Assembly: GCA_964482205.1 (NCBI GenBank)
Contig: CAYZWI010000005.1
Span: 62,001 to 126,000, forward strand
Source of the DNA: JAZDGX01 sp964482205
GTDB lineage: Bacteria; Eisenbacteria; RBG-16-71-46; CAIMUX01; WJJG01
DNA length: 64,000 nt
Direction of reading: 5' to 3'
The notes under the pieces were generated by a model that made no database searches, was not told the DNA's origin, and saw only the letters and a program-made list of their open reading frames with translations. The translations under genes were made by a program, and so were the position numbers. The stretch's first letter is position 1. Each line of letters opens with the position of its first letter. Shown one piece after another: positions 34,064 through 44,338 of this stretch.

Positions 34064-36335
34064 GCAACTGAATCGATCCCACCGTCGCGAACCCATCTCC
34101 CCCGCGCGGAAAGAACCCGAGCCTGTCGAAGCCCGTCTGCGCTGCAGCGGGCGGCGTCTCGATGTCCGCGAGCACCATTCCCCTGGCGTCGCGCACGCGC
34201 GGAGCGAGCGGTTGCGCGGCGAGAATCGACGCCCCGCGATAGTAGACGAGCGTGTATTCGGCATGGGGATCGAGCTCGACGGTCATGCGTTCCGCGCGCC
34301 GCGCATCGGGGAGAGCGACCTGCAACCCGTTGAAGGAGAATCGCACCGCGCGACCGCCGCGCGCCGTGCCTTCGGAGGGAGGCGTGGGCGCAAGGTCCGC
34401 GAGCGAAACGCGCCTCGGTTCGAGATACCGCGTGCGATCGAATCCGGGCCTTTGGCCGCTGAAATTCAGGCGCAGGATTTCGCGCAGCCGTTCGCCCGAT
34501 CCCAACGGCCCGCGCGTGATCAGGTCCAGGCGGCTGCTCCACTGCCCGATGTCGCGGTCGCGAATGTGGTCCTCGCCGGTCATCAGCGATTGCAGGTAGC
34601 CTTCGGGAATCGCCCGCAGGAAATGCCCGACGCGCCAATTCGACGCTTCCGGTTTTCGCACGGCGCCGAAGGGATCGAAGCGCAATGCGGGCATGCGGGC
34701 GAGCAACGGGTCGGTGAGGCCGTAGTAATCGAGCACCGTGAGACGCGGGCCCGCGTAGTAGCCCAATTCCCCGATCGCTCCTTCCAGCACGAGGCCCGCG
34801 CCGCGTGCACGCAGGGCCTCTCCTTGCTCGCGTCCGAAGGCGCGCGTTGCCGCCGTGTGGCGTGAGGCGGGGAAGAGCGCCCGTCCCGGCAGCGCATAGT
34901 AGGCGCGCTCATCGGCGATCCCGTCGCGATCGATGAAGCGCGCGGCTTCATCGCCCGCCCCCGCAACCGCTGCTGCGGAGGGCTTGCCGCTTCCGAACAG
35001 CGCTTGCGAGAGGCCAAGGCGCGGAGCGACGCCGAGGATCACGATCGCGCTTGCGATCACGAGCGCGCGCTTGCGCGTGAGCGTGAGCGCTGCAACGCCC
35101 AAGGCAACCGAGGCGAAGAGCGGCGCGGTGAAGAAGCGCCCGCCCATGAAATCGCCGCCGATGCGAAGAATGTAGAGGAGATAGAGGAGGATGCCGGCCG
35201 AGATGGCAATGGCGGTGCGATCGATGGCGCGATGGTCATCCGCGCGGTGTCCATCGGTGCGGTGATGATCGGCTTGGCGCTCGTCGGCTTCAACGGTGCC
35301 GTCGCGATGGGGAATGCGCGCAGCCTTCGCTGCTACGCCGCGCAGGAAGGGAAGCGCGATACCGGTGAGCATCACGATCAGCGTGAGCGGATCGAAGCGC
35401 AGCGTGTGACGGAAGTACCGCAGGCCTTGTGCGGCCAGCTCTCCCGCGGGAATCCCGGTCGAGAGCTTCGCGTACGCCGTGTTCGGAAACAGGAACCCGT
35501 AGTACGCGAGCGAGAAGAGCTCCCACAAGAGAAACGGCGCGAACCCCAGCGCGAGCCATCCGAGCGCGCGCCCGCGCGGGCGCGTCTGCCAGAATGCGAG
35601 CGCGAGCGCGGGCAAGACGAGCAGCAGAGTGTCCAAGCGATTCAAGGCGAGGAGGCCCGCGAGAAACGCGAGCGTCGCGAAGCGCCGCATCGTCCATCGA
35701 AGATCGAGCGCGCCTCTCCAGAAGGCCACACAGAAGAGAGCCAGCAGCAGATGCGTGAGCGGGTTTTCGAGGCCCGAGGTGGAATAGTCGATGAAGACCT
35801 TGGAGAAGATCAGCACGAGCAAGGCCGGCACGAGCGTGGTCGACGCGCTTGCGCGGATCCATGATTCGCCTGGCGACTTCCGCATCTTGGGTGCAGTGAG
35901 ATTCGGCTTCTGCCCATCGAACCCGCGCACGAGCACGAGCGCGGCGAGCAGCGAAACGAGCGCGCCGAGCACGACCGCGGTCGCGAGCGCGCTTCCGGTG
36001 AGCGCGTGCACGGGGATGAGCAGGAAGAGCCAGAGGGGATGCGTGTACGTCTGCACGCGCGCAGGCGGGTTCCAGGTCAGGCCGTGGCCGTGCAGGAAGT
36101 TGTCGACCGTGCGAAAGGTGATGAAGGCATCGTCGCAGATCCACGCGGTGCGCAGGACGAGCAGAGCGAAGAGCGCGAGCACGCCCACCAGAACGAGGCT
36201 CGACACGGTCGTTCCCGAAGCGTTCGGCGCCGGCGCGAGACGGCTCCTGCTTCGCGATGCATCCGCAATAGCCTCATCCTGATGGAACACCGGACGAGCC
36301 AACCCTCCAAGCCGGGAGCTGAACCTGGACTTCAC
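34059..36335 (-). CDS. Multi-spanning membrane glycosyltransferase-like protein
   Basis: The 758-residue product opens with a soluble 40-residue tail, then a helix and the periplasmic loop ICDDAFITFRTVDNFLHGHGLTWNPPARVQTYTHPLWLFLLIP. The Asp-Asp after the first helix is the hallmark of GT-C fold transferases, which use polyprenyl-phosphate sugars. About ten more helices follow, then a roughly 300-residue extracytoplasmic C-terminal domain with GYYAGPRLTVLDYYGLTDPLLARMP. Likely role: add a sugar to a periplasmic acceptor, consistent with the flippase and amidotransferase upstream. The GTG at 36335 is a tentative start without a good ribosome site. A His/Asp-rich insertion lies mid-protein. Confidence 0.8.
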   Translation of the reverse strand: MKSRFSSRLGGLARPVFHQDEAIADASRSRSRLAPAPNASGTTVSSLVLVGVLALFALLVLRTAWICDDAFITFRTVDNFLHGHGLTWNPPARVQTYTHPLWLFLLIPVHALTGSALATAVVLGALVSLLAALVLVRGFDGQKPNLTAPKMRKSPGESWIRASASTTLVPALLVLIFSKVFIDYSTSGLENPLTHLLLALFCVAFWRGALDLRWTMRRFATLAFLAGLLALNRLDTLLLVLPALALAFWQTRPRGRALGWLALGFAPFLLWELFSLAYYGFLFPNTAYAKLSTGIPAGELAAQGLRYFRHTLRFDPLTLIVMLTGIALPFLRGVAAKAARIPHRDGTVEADERQADHHRTDGHRADDHRAIDRTAIAISAGILLYLLYILRIGGDFMGGRFFTAPLFASVALGVAALTLTRKRALVIASAIVILGVAPRLGLSQALFGSGKPSAAAVAGAGDEAARFIDRDGIADERAYYALPGRALFPASRHTAATRAFGREQGEALRARGAGLVLEGAIGELGYYAGPRLTVLDYYGLTDPLLARMPALRFDPFGAVRKPEASNWRVGHFLRAIPEGYLQSLMTGEDHIRDRDIGQWSSRLDLITRGPLGSGERLREILRLNFSGQRPGFDRTRYLEPRRVSLADLAPTPPSEGTARGGRAVRFSFNGLQVALPDARRAERMTVELDPHAEYTLVYYRGASILAAQPLAPRVRDARGMVLADIETPPAAAQTGFDRLGFFPRGGDGFATVGSIQLP

Positions 36336-36582
36336 CGATGTCGGTCCCGTCGGCCCGCCGGGTTCCGATCAGGCGGCGGAAGGAAAGCCGCTTCCGTCGC
36401 GCAGGAGTCCCGGCGAGGAACGAGATACTGAAGAGCGTACGGAATGCCGCCGGTCAGCGTCAAGCGGGTGGAATTCACAGCCATGCGGCTCTGCCCGGGG
36501 ACACCGGCGCAACCCGCGAATGCAAGTGTGACTCATCATCGAAGCGCCCAGTCTTCCTAGCCGTTCTCGTCCGCAGATAGGA

Positions 36583-36616
36583 AGAGGCGGTCTTCTTAAG
36601 GGAGAAGACCGCCTCT
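36583..36616 (-). terminator. Strong hairpin terminator after the LVIVD gene
   Basis: A perfect 14-bp stem (AGAGGCGGTCTTCT / AGAAGACCGCCTCT) with a 6-base loop lies 35 bases downstream of the stop at 36651. No T-tract follows, so it may act as a 3' stabilising stem as well as a terminator. Confidence 0.75.
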
Positions 36617-36619
36617 CAG

Positions 36620-36638
36620 CCTCGGTGCTGGACCGAGG
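36620..36638 (-). terminator. Second hairpin downstream of the LVIVD gene
   Basis: A perfect 7-bp stem, CCTCGGT / ACCGAGG, with a 5-base loop lies between the stop codon at 36651 and the larger 14-bp hairpin. The two stems in tandem form a double 3' structure. Confidence 0.6.
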
Positions 36639-36650
36639 GGTCATTCCATC

Positions 36651-38753
36651 CTAACGGATCATCAGGAATCGCGTCGTCATGGTCCCTTCGGGTCCCGCGA
36701 TCCGAACCAGATAGACTCCCGCCGGCGCCGCTCGGCCCGTGTCGTCTTGGCCGTCCCAGAAGACTTCGTGGCTACCGGCAGAGAGATTCGCCTCGGAGAT
36801 ATTGCGGACGCGGCGGCCCGCGATGTCGTGGACGCTCGCCCGGACCGGCCCGTCAGCACGGAGAGTGAAGTGGATGGATGCATGCGAGGACCCCGGGTTC
36901 GGGCGCACGTCCAGGCGGGGGAGCTGCACGGACGGGCTACCGTCCACGACATCGGCTCCACCCTCGCATTGCGCAGGCACGATCTGGAGACCGCGATCGT
37001 CGTCCGCCACGTAGACGTAGTCGCCAGAGACGGCCACGCCATATGCCCGCCCCGGCGTGTCCACGCTGGCCACGATCTGCGGGTTCGCGGGATTCGTGAT
37101 GTCGATCACCTGGAGACCGGAAGCACGATCCGCCACGTAGGCGTGGGTACCGGAGACGGCCACGCCACAGGCATAGTCCGGCGTGTCCACGCTGCCCACG
37201 ATCTGCGGGCTCGCGGGATTCGTGATGTCAATCACCTGGAGAGAACCATAGTCCGCCACGTAGGCGTGGGTGCCGGAGACGGCCACGCCCTGGGTGTACC
37301 CCGGCGTGACCACGCCGCCCACGATCTGCGGGCTCGCGGGATTGGTGATGTCGACCACCTGGAGACTGCTGATATCCGTGATGTAGGCGTGGGTGCCGGA
37401 GATGGCCACGCCACAGGCGGAATACGGCGTGTCCACGCTGCCCACGATCACGGGGCTCGCGGGATTCGTGATGTCGATCNNNNNNNNNNNNNNNNNNNNN
37501 NNNNNNNNNNNNNNNNNNNNNNNNNNNNNNNNNNNNNNNNNNNNNNNNNNNNNNNNNNNNNNNNNNNNNNNNNNNNNNNCCACGCTGCCCACGATCACGG
37601 GGCTCGCGGGATTCGTGATGTCGATCACCTGGAGACCGGAATCCTCGTCCGCCACGTAGGCGTGGGTGCCGGAGACGGCCACGCCATAGGCTTCCCCCGG
37701 CGTGTCCACGCTGCCCACGATCTGCGGGCTCGCGGGATTCGTGATGTCGATCACCTGGAGACTGGTGATATCCGCGACGTAGGCGTGGGCGCCGGAGACG
37801 GCCACGTCTCGGGCGAAGGACGGCGTGTCCACGCCGCCCACGATCTGCGGGCTCGCGGGATTCGTGATGTCGATCACCTTTAGACCATAACTGTAGGCCG
37901 TCACGTAGGCGTGGGTGCCGGAGACGGCCACGCCATAGGCGTAGCCCGGCGTGTCCACGCTGCCCACGATCACGGGGCTCGCGGGATTCGTGATGTCGAT
38001 CACCTGGAGGCCGGAACCATAGTCCGCCACGTAGGCGTGGGTGCCGGAGACGGCCACGCCATAGGCGTAGCCCTGTGTGTCCACGCTGCTCACGATCTGC
38101 GGGTTCGCGGGAATCGCGATGTCGATCACATGCAGACCGGAATCGTCCGCGACGTAGGCGTGGGTGCCGGAGACGGCCACGCCATTCGCGTCCCCCGGCG
38201 TGTCCATGTTGCCAACGATCTGTGGGCTCGCGGGATTCGTGATGTCGATCACCTGGAGACCGGAACCATAGTCCGCCACGCAGGCGTAGTCGCCGGAGAC
38301 GGCCACGCCACTGGCGTCGCCTGGCGTGTCCACGCTGCCCACGATCACGGGGCTCGCGGGATTCGTGATGTCGATCACCTGGAGGCCGGAACCATAGGCC
38401 GCCACGTAAGCGTGGGTGCCGGAGACGTCCACGCCATAGGCACGATCCGGCGTGTCCACGCCGCCCACGATCTGCGGGCTCGTGGGACCCGTGATGTCGA
38501 TCACCTGGAGACCGGAATCATAGTCCGCCACGTAGGCGTGGGTGCCGGAGACGGCCACGCCCCGGGCGGAACCCGGCGTGTCCACGCCGCCTTCCCAATG
38601 AATGTAGTCCTCCCCATAGTCAATGCAGTCCGCGGCCGCCACGTCGAAGTGCGGCCCGACCGCAAGCGCCATGAGGCAACCGAGAACCAGAACTGCGTGG
38701 AACCTGCATTCAAACCTCAAGACCAGACCTGATGACCGCTTCGATACGCGCAT
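36651..38753 (-). CDS. Secreted LVIVD-repeat protein with FlgD-like tail, interrupted by an assembly gap
   Basis: The start has a strong AGGAGGTG site. A signal peptide (VLVLGCLMALAVG ... VAAA) is followed by about 12 complete copies of a roughly 42-residue repeat, VDTPGxAxGVAVSGTHAYVADxxSGLQVIDITNPASPQIVGS, plus one interrupted copy. Such LVIVD repeats fold as beta-propeller blades. The tail (VRPNPGSSHASIHFTL, VHDIAGRRVRNI, WDGQDDTGRAAPAGVYLVRI) is the FlgD/type IX-like module also seen in two other proteins here. Predicted to be surface-exposed and adhesive or scaffolding. The 100-N run inside means the printed 700 residues is not the true length, and continuity of the frame across the gap is accidental. 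Confidence 0.85.
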   Translation of the reverse strand: MRVSKRSSGLVLRFECRFHAVLVLGCLMALAVGPHFDVAAADCIDYGEDYIHWEGGVDTPGSARGVAVSGTHAYVADYDSGLQVIDITGPTSPQIVGGVDTPDRAYGVDVSGTHAYVAAYGSGLQVIDITNPASPVIVGSVDTPGDASGVAVSGDYACVADYGSGLQVIDITNPASPQIVGNMDTPGDANGVAVSGTHAYVADDSGLHVIDIAIPANPQIVSSVDTQGYAYGVAVSGTHAYVADYGSGLQVIDITNPASPVIVGSVDTPGYAYGVAVSGTHAYVTAYSYGLKVIDITNPASPQIVGGVDTPSFARDVAVSGAHAYVADITSLQVIDITNPASPQIVGSVDTPGEAYGVAVSGTHAYVADEDSGLQVIDITNPASPVIVGSVXXXXXXXXXXXXXXXXXXXXXXXXXXXXXXXXXXIDITNPASPVIVGSVDTPYSACGVAISGTHAYITDISSLQVVDITNPASPQIVGGVVTPGYTQGVAVSGTHAYVADYGSLQVIDITNPASPQIVGSVDTPDYACGVAVSGTHAYVADRASGLQVIDITNPANPQIVASVDTPGRAYGVAVSGDYVYVADDDRGLQIVPAQCEGGADVVDGSPSVQLPRLDVRPNPGSSHASIHFTLRADGPVRASVHDIAGRRVRNISEANLSAGSHEVFWDGQDDTGRAAPAGVYLVRIAGPEGTMTTRFLMIR
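36985..38587. repeat. Tandem array of about 126-bp LVIVD units
   Basis: Near-identical units (123-126 bp) repeat across this span, with long stretches shared word for word, such as the strings encoding VIDITNPASP and VSGTHAYVAD. High identity at nucleotide level suggests recent duplication or ongoing gene conversion and explains why the assembly breaks inside it. Confidence 0.9.
37480..37579. other. Assembly gap (100 N)
   Basis: Exactly 100 N, the usual placeholder for a scaffold gap of unknown size. A normal unit would need about 81 bases between the flanking motifs, which does not equal 100, so the number of repeat units missing is undetermined. Confidence 0.98.
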
Positions 38754-39247
38754 CTGGCACCTCCTGAAATCGACACCCGCCCCCGGCCTGTGGTCATCCG
38801 CACGAGCCGCTTCGATAGTGGTCGGAGGATCAGAGCTGAACTGCGAGTACCGCCGAATCGAGTCGAGAGAATCTCGACCCGGCCGCGCGGACTGGACTCC
38901 GAAGCGTCACCCTCGCAGCAGCACAGGACCCCTTCGCAGTCACCCACACTAGTTAAGTGTACCGCTTGAACCAGGGACAAACAAGGGAGCGGGCGGGACC
39001 ATGCGCGTGATATATCGCTTGTTTGTCAGGAAAGAGAAATGGGGCATCCCGCGCGTGAATTATACAAGGCGAATCGGGCGATCAAGGAGATGCGCTAAGA
39101 GGCGAAAGGCCAGGTATATGCGCTCAAGGATCGCACGAATGCTCATCGGCTCGGCGAGACGTTCAGCAAGCGGCTCGCCGGTTCGCCGGCCGGTGGTAGG
39201 AGCGTTATCCGGCCGCAGTGGCCCGTTTCACACGCGCCCCCCGCGCG
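38754..39247. other. Intergenic region with a possible gene fragment
   Basis: Upstream of the LVIVD gene. A plus-strand ATG at 39039, after AGGAAAGAGAA, opens MGHPARELYKANRAIKEMR and then a TAA at 39096. Beyond the stop the same frame continues as a helical, charged sequence (EAKGQVYALKDRTNAHRLGETFSKRLAG). It could be a short gene broken by a nonsense mutation, or chance. The sequence around 38950-39060 is visibly less GC-rich than its surroundings, as expected for a promoter zone. Confidence 0.3.
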
Positions 39248-40879
<1,632 letters not shown>

Positions 40880-41176
40880 GGGGCACCTCCGGCACCGGCC
40901 GGCGGCCGGATGCATCGACGCTCTAGGGATCGTCTCCCGGCCGCGTGATACAGGATCGCGGGGGAAGACGAAACGAACATGCGCGGGGCGGGGGTTCCCG
41001 CACACGCGAGCTCGGCCCGGTCATCCGGCCAGAGCCCGCGTTCCCGCGCATTGTCGCGATTCGATCGCCCGGATGTCAAGCCGCCGCGGCGCGTCGCTTC
41101 CCGGCATCGCCGGCGCGCATGCCCTCGGTCGCGCTCACGCCGCGCGCGCCCTCGCGGCGCCCGCGGCCGTCACGCC

Positions 41177-41875
41177 TCACTTGGCCGGTTCCGGCTCCTG
41201 GAGGATCACTTCGATGGGGCATTCGATCTTGATCTCGTTGCCGAGCAGCGCACCGCCCTGATCGAGCGCGCGGTTCCACACGACCCCGAACTGGGTGCGA
41301 TCGATGGTGGTTCGCGCGATGAAGCCGCCGCGCCGGCCCATGCCGGGAATGTCGCCGAAGCCGAGCATCTCCACATCCATCGTGACCGGACGCGTGACGC
41401 CGCGGATGGTGAGGTTGCCGTGCACGTGGAAGAGGCCTTCCTTCTCGCCCGGCTCCATGCGATCGCTTTCGAAGACGATCGTCGGGTACTTCTCGGCGTC
41501 CAGGAAATCCGCGGTGCGCAGATGCCCGTCGCGTTTCTCGTTGTCGGTGTCGATGCTGGCGGTCTGGATGGTGAGCGAAATCCGTGACTGGGCGGGATTC
41601 TGAGGGTCGTAGTGCAGCGTGCCCTGGAAGTCCTTGAAGCGTCCGGGCGTGGGGCTGAAGAGATGGCGCACTTCGAAGCGCACGCCGGAGTGGGCGACAT
41701 CGATCGTGTAGACTTCGGGCGTGGAAGCCGCGGCCGGGGCTTGCGCCATCGCGGGCGCAATCAAGCCGGAAGCGATCGCGAGCGATACGAACGACGCGGC
41801 GATGACGAGAGGCGCGATCGACGGGATCCGCATCCGATCGACTGCCGGCCATGCTCTCGTGGGGAAGAACTTCAT
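41177..41875 (-). CDS. YceI-family periplasmic protein
   Basis: The ATG at 41875 has AAGGAGGT 8 bases ahead. A signal peptide (PLVIAASFVSLAIASGLIAPAMA) precedes a YceI lipocalin-like barrel: YTIDVAHSGVRFEVRHLFSPTPGRFKDFQGTLHYD, TIQTASIDTDNEKRDGHLRTADFLDAEKYPTIVFES, HGNLTIRGVTRPVTMDVE and DRTQFGVVWN. The family binds polyprenoid or amide lipids in the periplasm; the ligand here is unknown. Length is normal. It is alone on its strand, about 300 bases from the P5CDH start. Confidence 0.93.
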   Translation of the reverse strand: MKFFPTRAWPAVDRMRIPSIAPLVIAASFVSLAIASGLIAPAMAQAPAAASTPEVYTIDVAHSGVRFEVRHLFSPTPGRFKDFQGTLHYDPQNPAQSRISLTIQTASIDTDNEKRDGHLRTADFLDAEKYPTIVFESDRMEPGEKEGLFHVHGNLTIRGVTRPVTMDVEMLGFGDIPGMGRRGGFIARTTIDRTQFGVVWNRALDQGGALLGNEIKIECPIEVILQEPEPAK

Positions 41876-42295
41876 GGACTACCTCCTTACGGTGAACAGG
41901 ACCATCGTCTTCAGGCAAATATCGAACGCCGGTTTGAAGCCCGGGTATCACCCACCCTCGCTTCGGAAGTTCCCGCAGGGAACCGAAAGGGGGACACGGA
42001 GCGGGAGTCTGCCCTGGGCGGTCCCCAAACCTTCGTCGAGCGCCTCGATTCACGGAATCTCGCCGGAGAATGCGGGCTGCGCAAGAACATGCGATCATCT
42101 CCGGCAATGCCGCCTCCGGGGCAATGGTTTGCCGGAAAAACTGCGGTGCAAGAGGCATCGTTGACGGGAAGAGCAACAAACGGACGGCCTGAGAAGCGGA
42201 CCAGTACAGTGAAGAGACATCTTTCGCAAGGCGGCCGGAGCGGTCGCGATCGCGTTCGGCGAGTTCCTCTCCGGGGCGCTTCCCCGTCGCGCGTG
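41876..42295. other. Divergent intergenic region
   Basis: These 420 bases lie between the YceI gene (minus) and mutY (plus). The mutY frame is open throughout but its translation here is not MutY-like. No hairpin or repeat is evident. The stretch near 42085-42240 is moderately AT-richer and may contain the promoters. Confidence 0.35.
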
Positions 42296-43471
42296 ATGCG
42301 CGGGACCGAGGCGCGCCCCATCGACGCAAGCGTCATCCATCCGCTCAGCCGCGAAACGCTCGTGTGGTATCGCCGGGCCCGCAGGAGCTTTCCCTGGCGA
42401 GGAACGCGGGACCCGTATCGCATCTGGATCTCGGAGATCATGCTGCAGCAGACGCGCACGGAAACGGTGCGCGAATACTATCCCGCCTTCCTCGCGCGCT
42501 TCTCGACGCTTCACGATCTTGCGCGCGCGAGTCTCTCCGATGTGCTGAAAGCGTGGGAGGGGCTCGGATACTACGGTCGCGCGCGACATCTGCATGCCGC
42601 GGCCGGGCAAGTGGACGCGGCCGGCGGATCGCTGCCGCGCGCAGGCGAGGAATGGATCCGGCTTCCCGGAATCGGCCGTTACACGGCGGCCGCTATCACC
42701 GCGATCGCGTTCGGGGACCGGCATCTCCCGCTGGACGCGAACATCCGCCGGGTCGTGCAGCGGACCTTCGATCTCGAGCGCGCGAGCGACGCGGATCTCG
42801 AGCGCGCGGGGGCGCCCTTGCTGGCGGGCCTCGATCGACGGCGCGTGCCTGCCTTGGTGCAGGCGCTGATGGACCTGGGCGCGACCGTGTGCCTCGCCCG
42901 GCGTCCGCGCTGCGAGGCGTGTCCCTTGACCGCGCGCTGCGCGGCGCGCAAGGCCGGCACCGTGGATCAGCGTCCGCGCAGGGAACGGCGCGCGGCCCCT
43001 CCTCATCGCGTGGGCGTGATCGCCTGCCTGCGCAACCACCGCGACGAATGGCTGCTCGTCCATCGTCCGCCACAAGGTTTGTTGGGCGGATTGTGGGAGC
43101 TGCCCGGAGGATCGCTACGCCCGGGCGAGACGCCGCAACGCGCCTTGCGCCGCGAAATGCGCGCTCAATTCGGACTCACCGGACTGCGCGACCTTCGCGC
43201 GGAAGGCAGCGTGGATCACGCGTACAGCCACTTCTCCATCACGCTCCATCTCGTGCGGGGAAGGGTGTTGCGCGAGAACGCTCGACCGGTGAGGCGCGCA
43301 TCCGCAGCGCCATCGAAGCGCGCGCGTGATTCGAGCGGCGCGGGCCCGGCCGAGATCCGCTGGGTGCCCTTCGCCGCCATCGCCCGCCATGCGCTGCCGG
43401 CGGCGAGCCACCGGGCGATCGCGCGGTTTCGGGCGGTTCTTTCCATTGATGGCGGTCGCGCGCGCGGGTAG
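42296..43471 (+). CDS. mutY: A/G-specific adenine glycosylase
   Basis: The 391-residue product is a complete MutY. It has WISEIMLQQTRTETV (catalytic Glu47), the helix-hairpin-helix LPGIGRYTAAAI (123 on), PLDANIRRV (catalytic Asp147), the [4Fe-4S] set C199-x6-C206-x2-C209-x5-C215 and a C-terminal Nudix-like 8-oxoG recognition domain (LLVHRPPQGLLGGLWELPGG). It removes adenine opposite 8-oxoguanine. The start is the first ATG before homology; no strong ribosome site is visible, and GTG codons further upstream are possible. Confidence 0.95.
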   Translation: MRGTEARPIDASVIHPLSRETLVWYRRARRSFPWRGTRDPYRIWISEIMLQQTRTETVREYYPAFLARFSTLHDLARASLSDVLKAWEGLGYYGRARHLHAAAGQVDAAGGSLPRAGEEWIRLPGIGRYTAAAITAIAFGDRHLPLDANIRRVVQRTFDLERASDADLERAGAPLLAGLDRRRVPALVQALMDLGATVCLARRPRCEACPLTARCAARKAGTVDQRPRRERRAAPPHRVGVIACLRNHRDEWLLVHRPPQGLLGGLWELPGGSLRPGETPQRALRREMRAQFGLTGLRDLRAEGSVDHAYSHFSITLHLVRGRVLRENARPVRRASAAPSKRARDSSGAGPAEIRWVPFAAIARHALPAASHRAIARFRAVLSIDGGRARG

Positions 43472-43505
43472 CGTGGAGCGGGGAATTCTTGACGAGGAGG
43501 AACCC

Positions 43506-43772
43506 ATGGCGGAAGAGCGGAAGATCGGGAGAGTGACGCACTACTTCGGCAAGATCCAGGTGGCGGCGATCGAATTGACCGACGGCGACTTGTCGGTGGG
43601 AGAGACGATCCGCATCAAAGGCCACAGCTCCGACTTCACCCAGACGATCGCCACCATGCAGATCGACCGCGTCGATGTCCCAAAAGCCGTGAAGGGCCAG
43701 TCGGTGGGCATTCGCACCAACGAACATGCCCGCCCCGGGGACGAGGTGTATAAAGTCGACAGCGGAGCGTGA
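43506..43772 (+). CDS. Small elongation-factor-like (EF-Tu domain 2 type) protein
   Basis: GAGGAGGAACCC precedes the ATG. All 88 residues form one OB-like beta-barrel similar to domain 2 of translational GTPases: IGRVTHYFGKIQVAAIELTDGDLSVGETIRIKGHSSDFTQTIATMQIDRVDVPKAVKGQSVGIRTNEHARPGDEVYKV. The G domain is absent, so it cannot be a GTPase. Stand-alone versions are annotated as translation elongation factor-like proteins, and their role is unknown. It follows mutY by 34 bases and meets the response-regulator gene tail to tail. Confidence 0.85.
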   Translation: MAEERKIGRVTHYFGKIQVAAIELTDGDLSVGETIRIKGHSSDFTQTIATMQIDRVDVPKAVKGQSVGIRTNEHARPGDEVYKVDSGA

Positions 43773-43784
43773 ATCGGGCGGGGC

Positions 43785-44165
43785 TCAGCCCTTCTTCAAC
43801 ACGTGGTCGACGATCTTCAGCAGCATCTCGGGAACGACGGGCTTCTGCAGCACGCCGGTGAGATCGAGTTGCGAGAAATCGATGTTCTGGGTCAAGGCAT
43901 CGCCGACCGAGCTCAGCATGTACACGGGCGTCGTCGCGCCCAACGCCCGGATGTTCTGCACGAAGGCGAGGCCCGAATCCGCTTCCTCCATCATCAAGTC
44001 CACGATCACGAGATCGGGCTTCTCGGCTTGATACGCCTGCAGCCCGGCCTGCCCGGAGTTCGCCGTCCGAACCACGCAATTCCTGTGTTCGAGAACCAGC
44101 CGGAGCGATTCCAGGACATCCGGATCGTCGTCGATGCAGAGAATGACAGGCGTTCCTTCACTCAT
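43785..44165 (-). CDS. Single-domain response regulator, last gene of the hydrogenase cluster
   Basis: The 126-residue product is a receiver only: acidic pair D12/D13 (CIDDDPDV), phosphoacceptor D56 (LVIVDLMMEEADSG), Ser in YMLSSVG and K108 (VLQKPV). GGGAGGAG lies about 12 bases before the ATG at 44165. There is no DNA-binding or enzymatic output domain. Lying 173 bases after hydF, it may share the cluster transcript and take phosphate from the sensory hydrogenase-kinase or the receiver-kinase upstream, acting as a phosphate shuttle or by protein contact. Confidence 0.88.
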   Translation of the reverse strand: MSEGTPVILCIDDDPDVLESLRLVLEHRNCVVRTANSGQAGLQAYQAEKPDLVIVDLMMEEADSGLAFVQNIRALGATTPVYMLSSVGDALTQNIDFSQLDLTGVLQKPVVPEMLLKIVDHVLKKG

Positions 44166-44338
44166 GGCGTTTGCGTCTCCTCCCTTTTCGCCCCGGCGCT
44201 TCCGTGCCTGAAACCCGCGGCTCGTTCCTCCAGGTCCGCACAACTATACCAGGACCGCCCGGCGCTTGCGCGGGAAGTCTCGGATCCATTTACCGGCTTC
44301 CATCCGCGCGCCGGTCGTTGCCTTGCCAAGCGGGCGTT

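Larger units (their letters stand above)
36336..36650. other. Intergenic region with two hairpins
   Basis: These 315 bases lie between two minus-strand genes. Apart from the two hairpins listed separately (36583-36616 and 36620-36638), no reading frame with protein character and no clear promoter for the glycosyltransferase-like gene could be identified. Confidence 0.4.

Noticed and set aside
36985..38587. Regular direct repeats as a CRISPR array
   Set aside because: The units are about 126 bp, in frame, without spacers and encode protein repeats.
38950..39060. Insertion-sequence end near the AT-richer stretch before the LVIVD gene
   Set aside because: No terminal inverted repeat pair or transposase frame could be identified.
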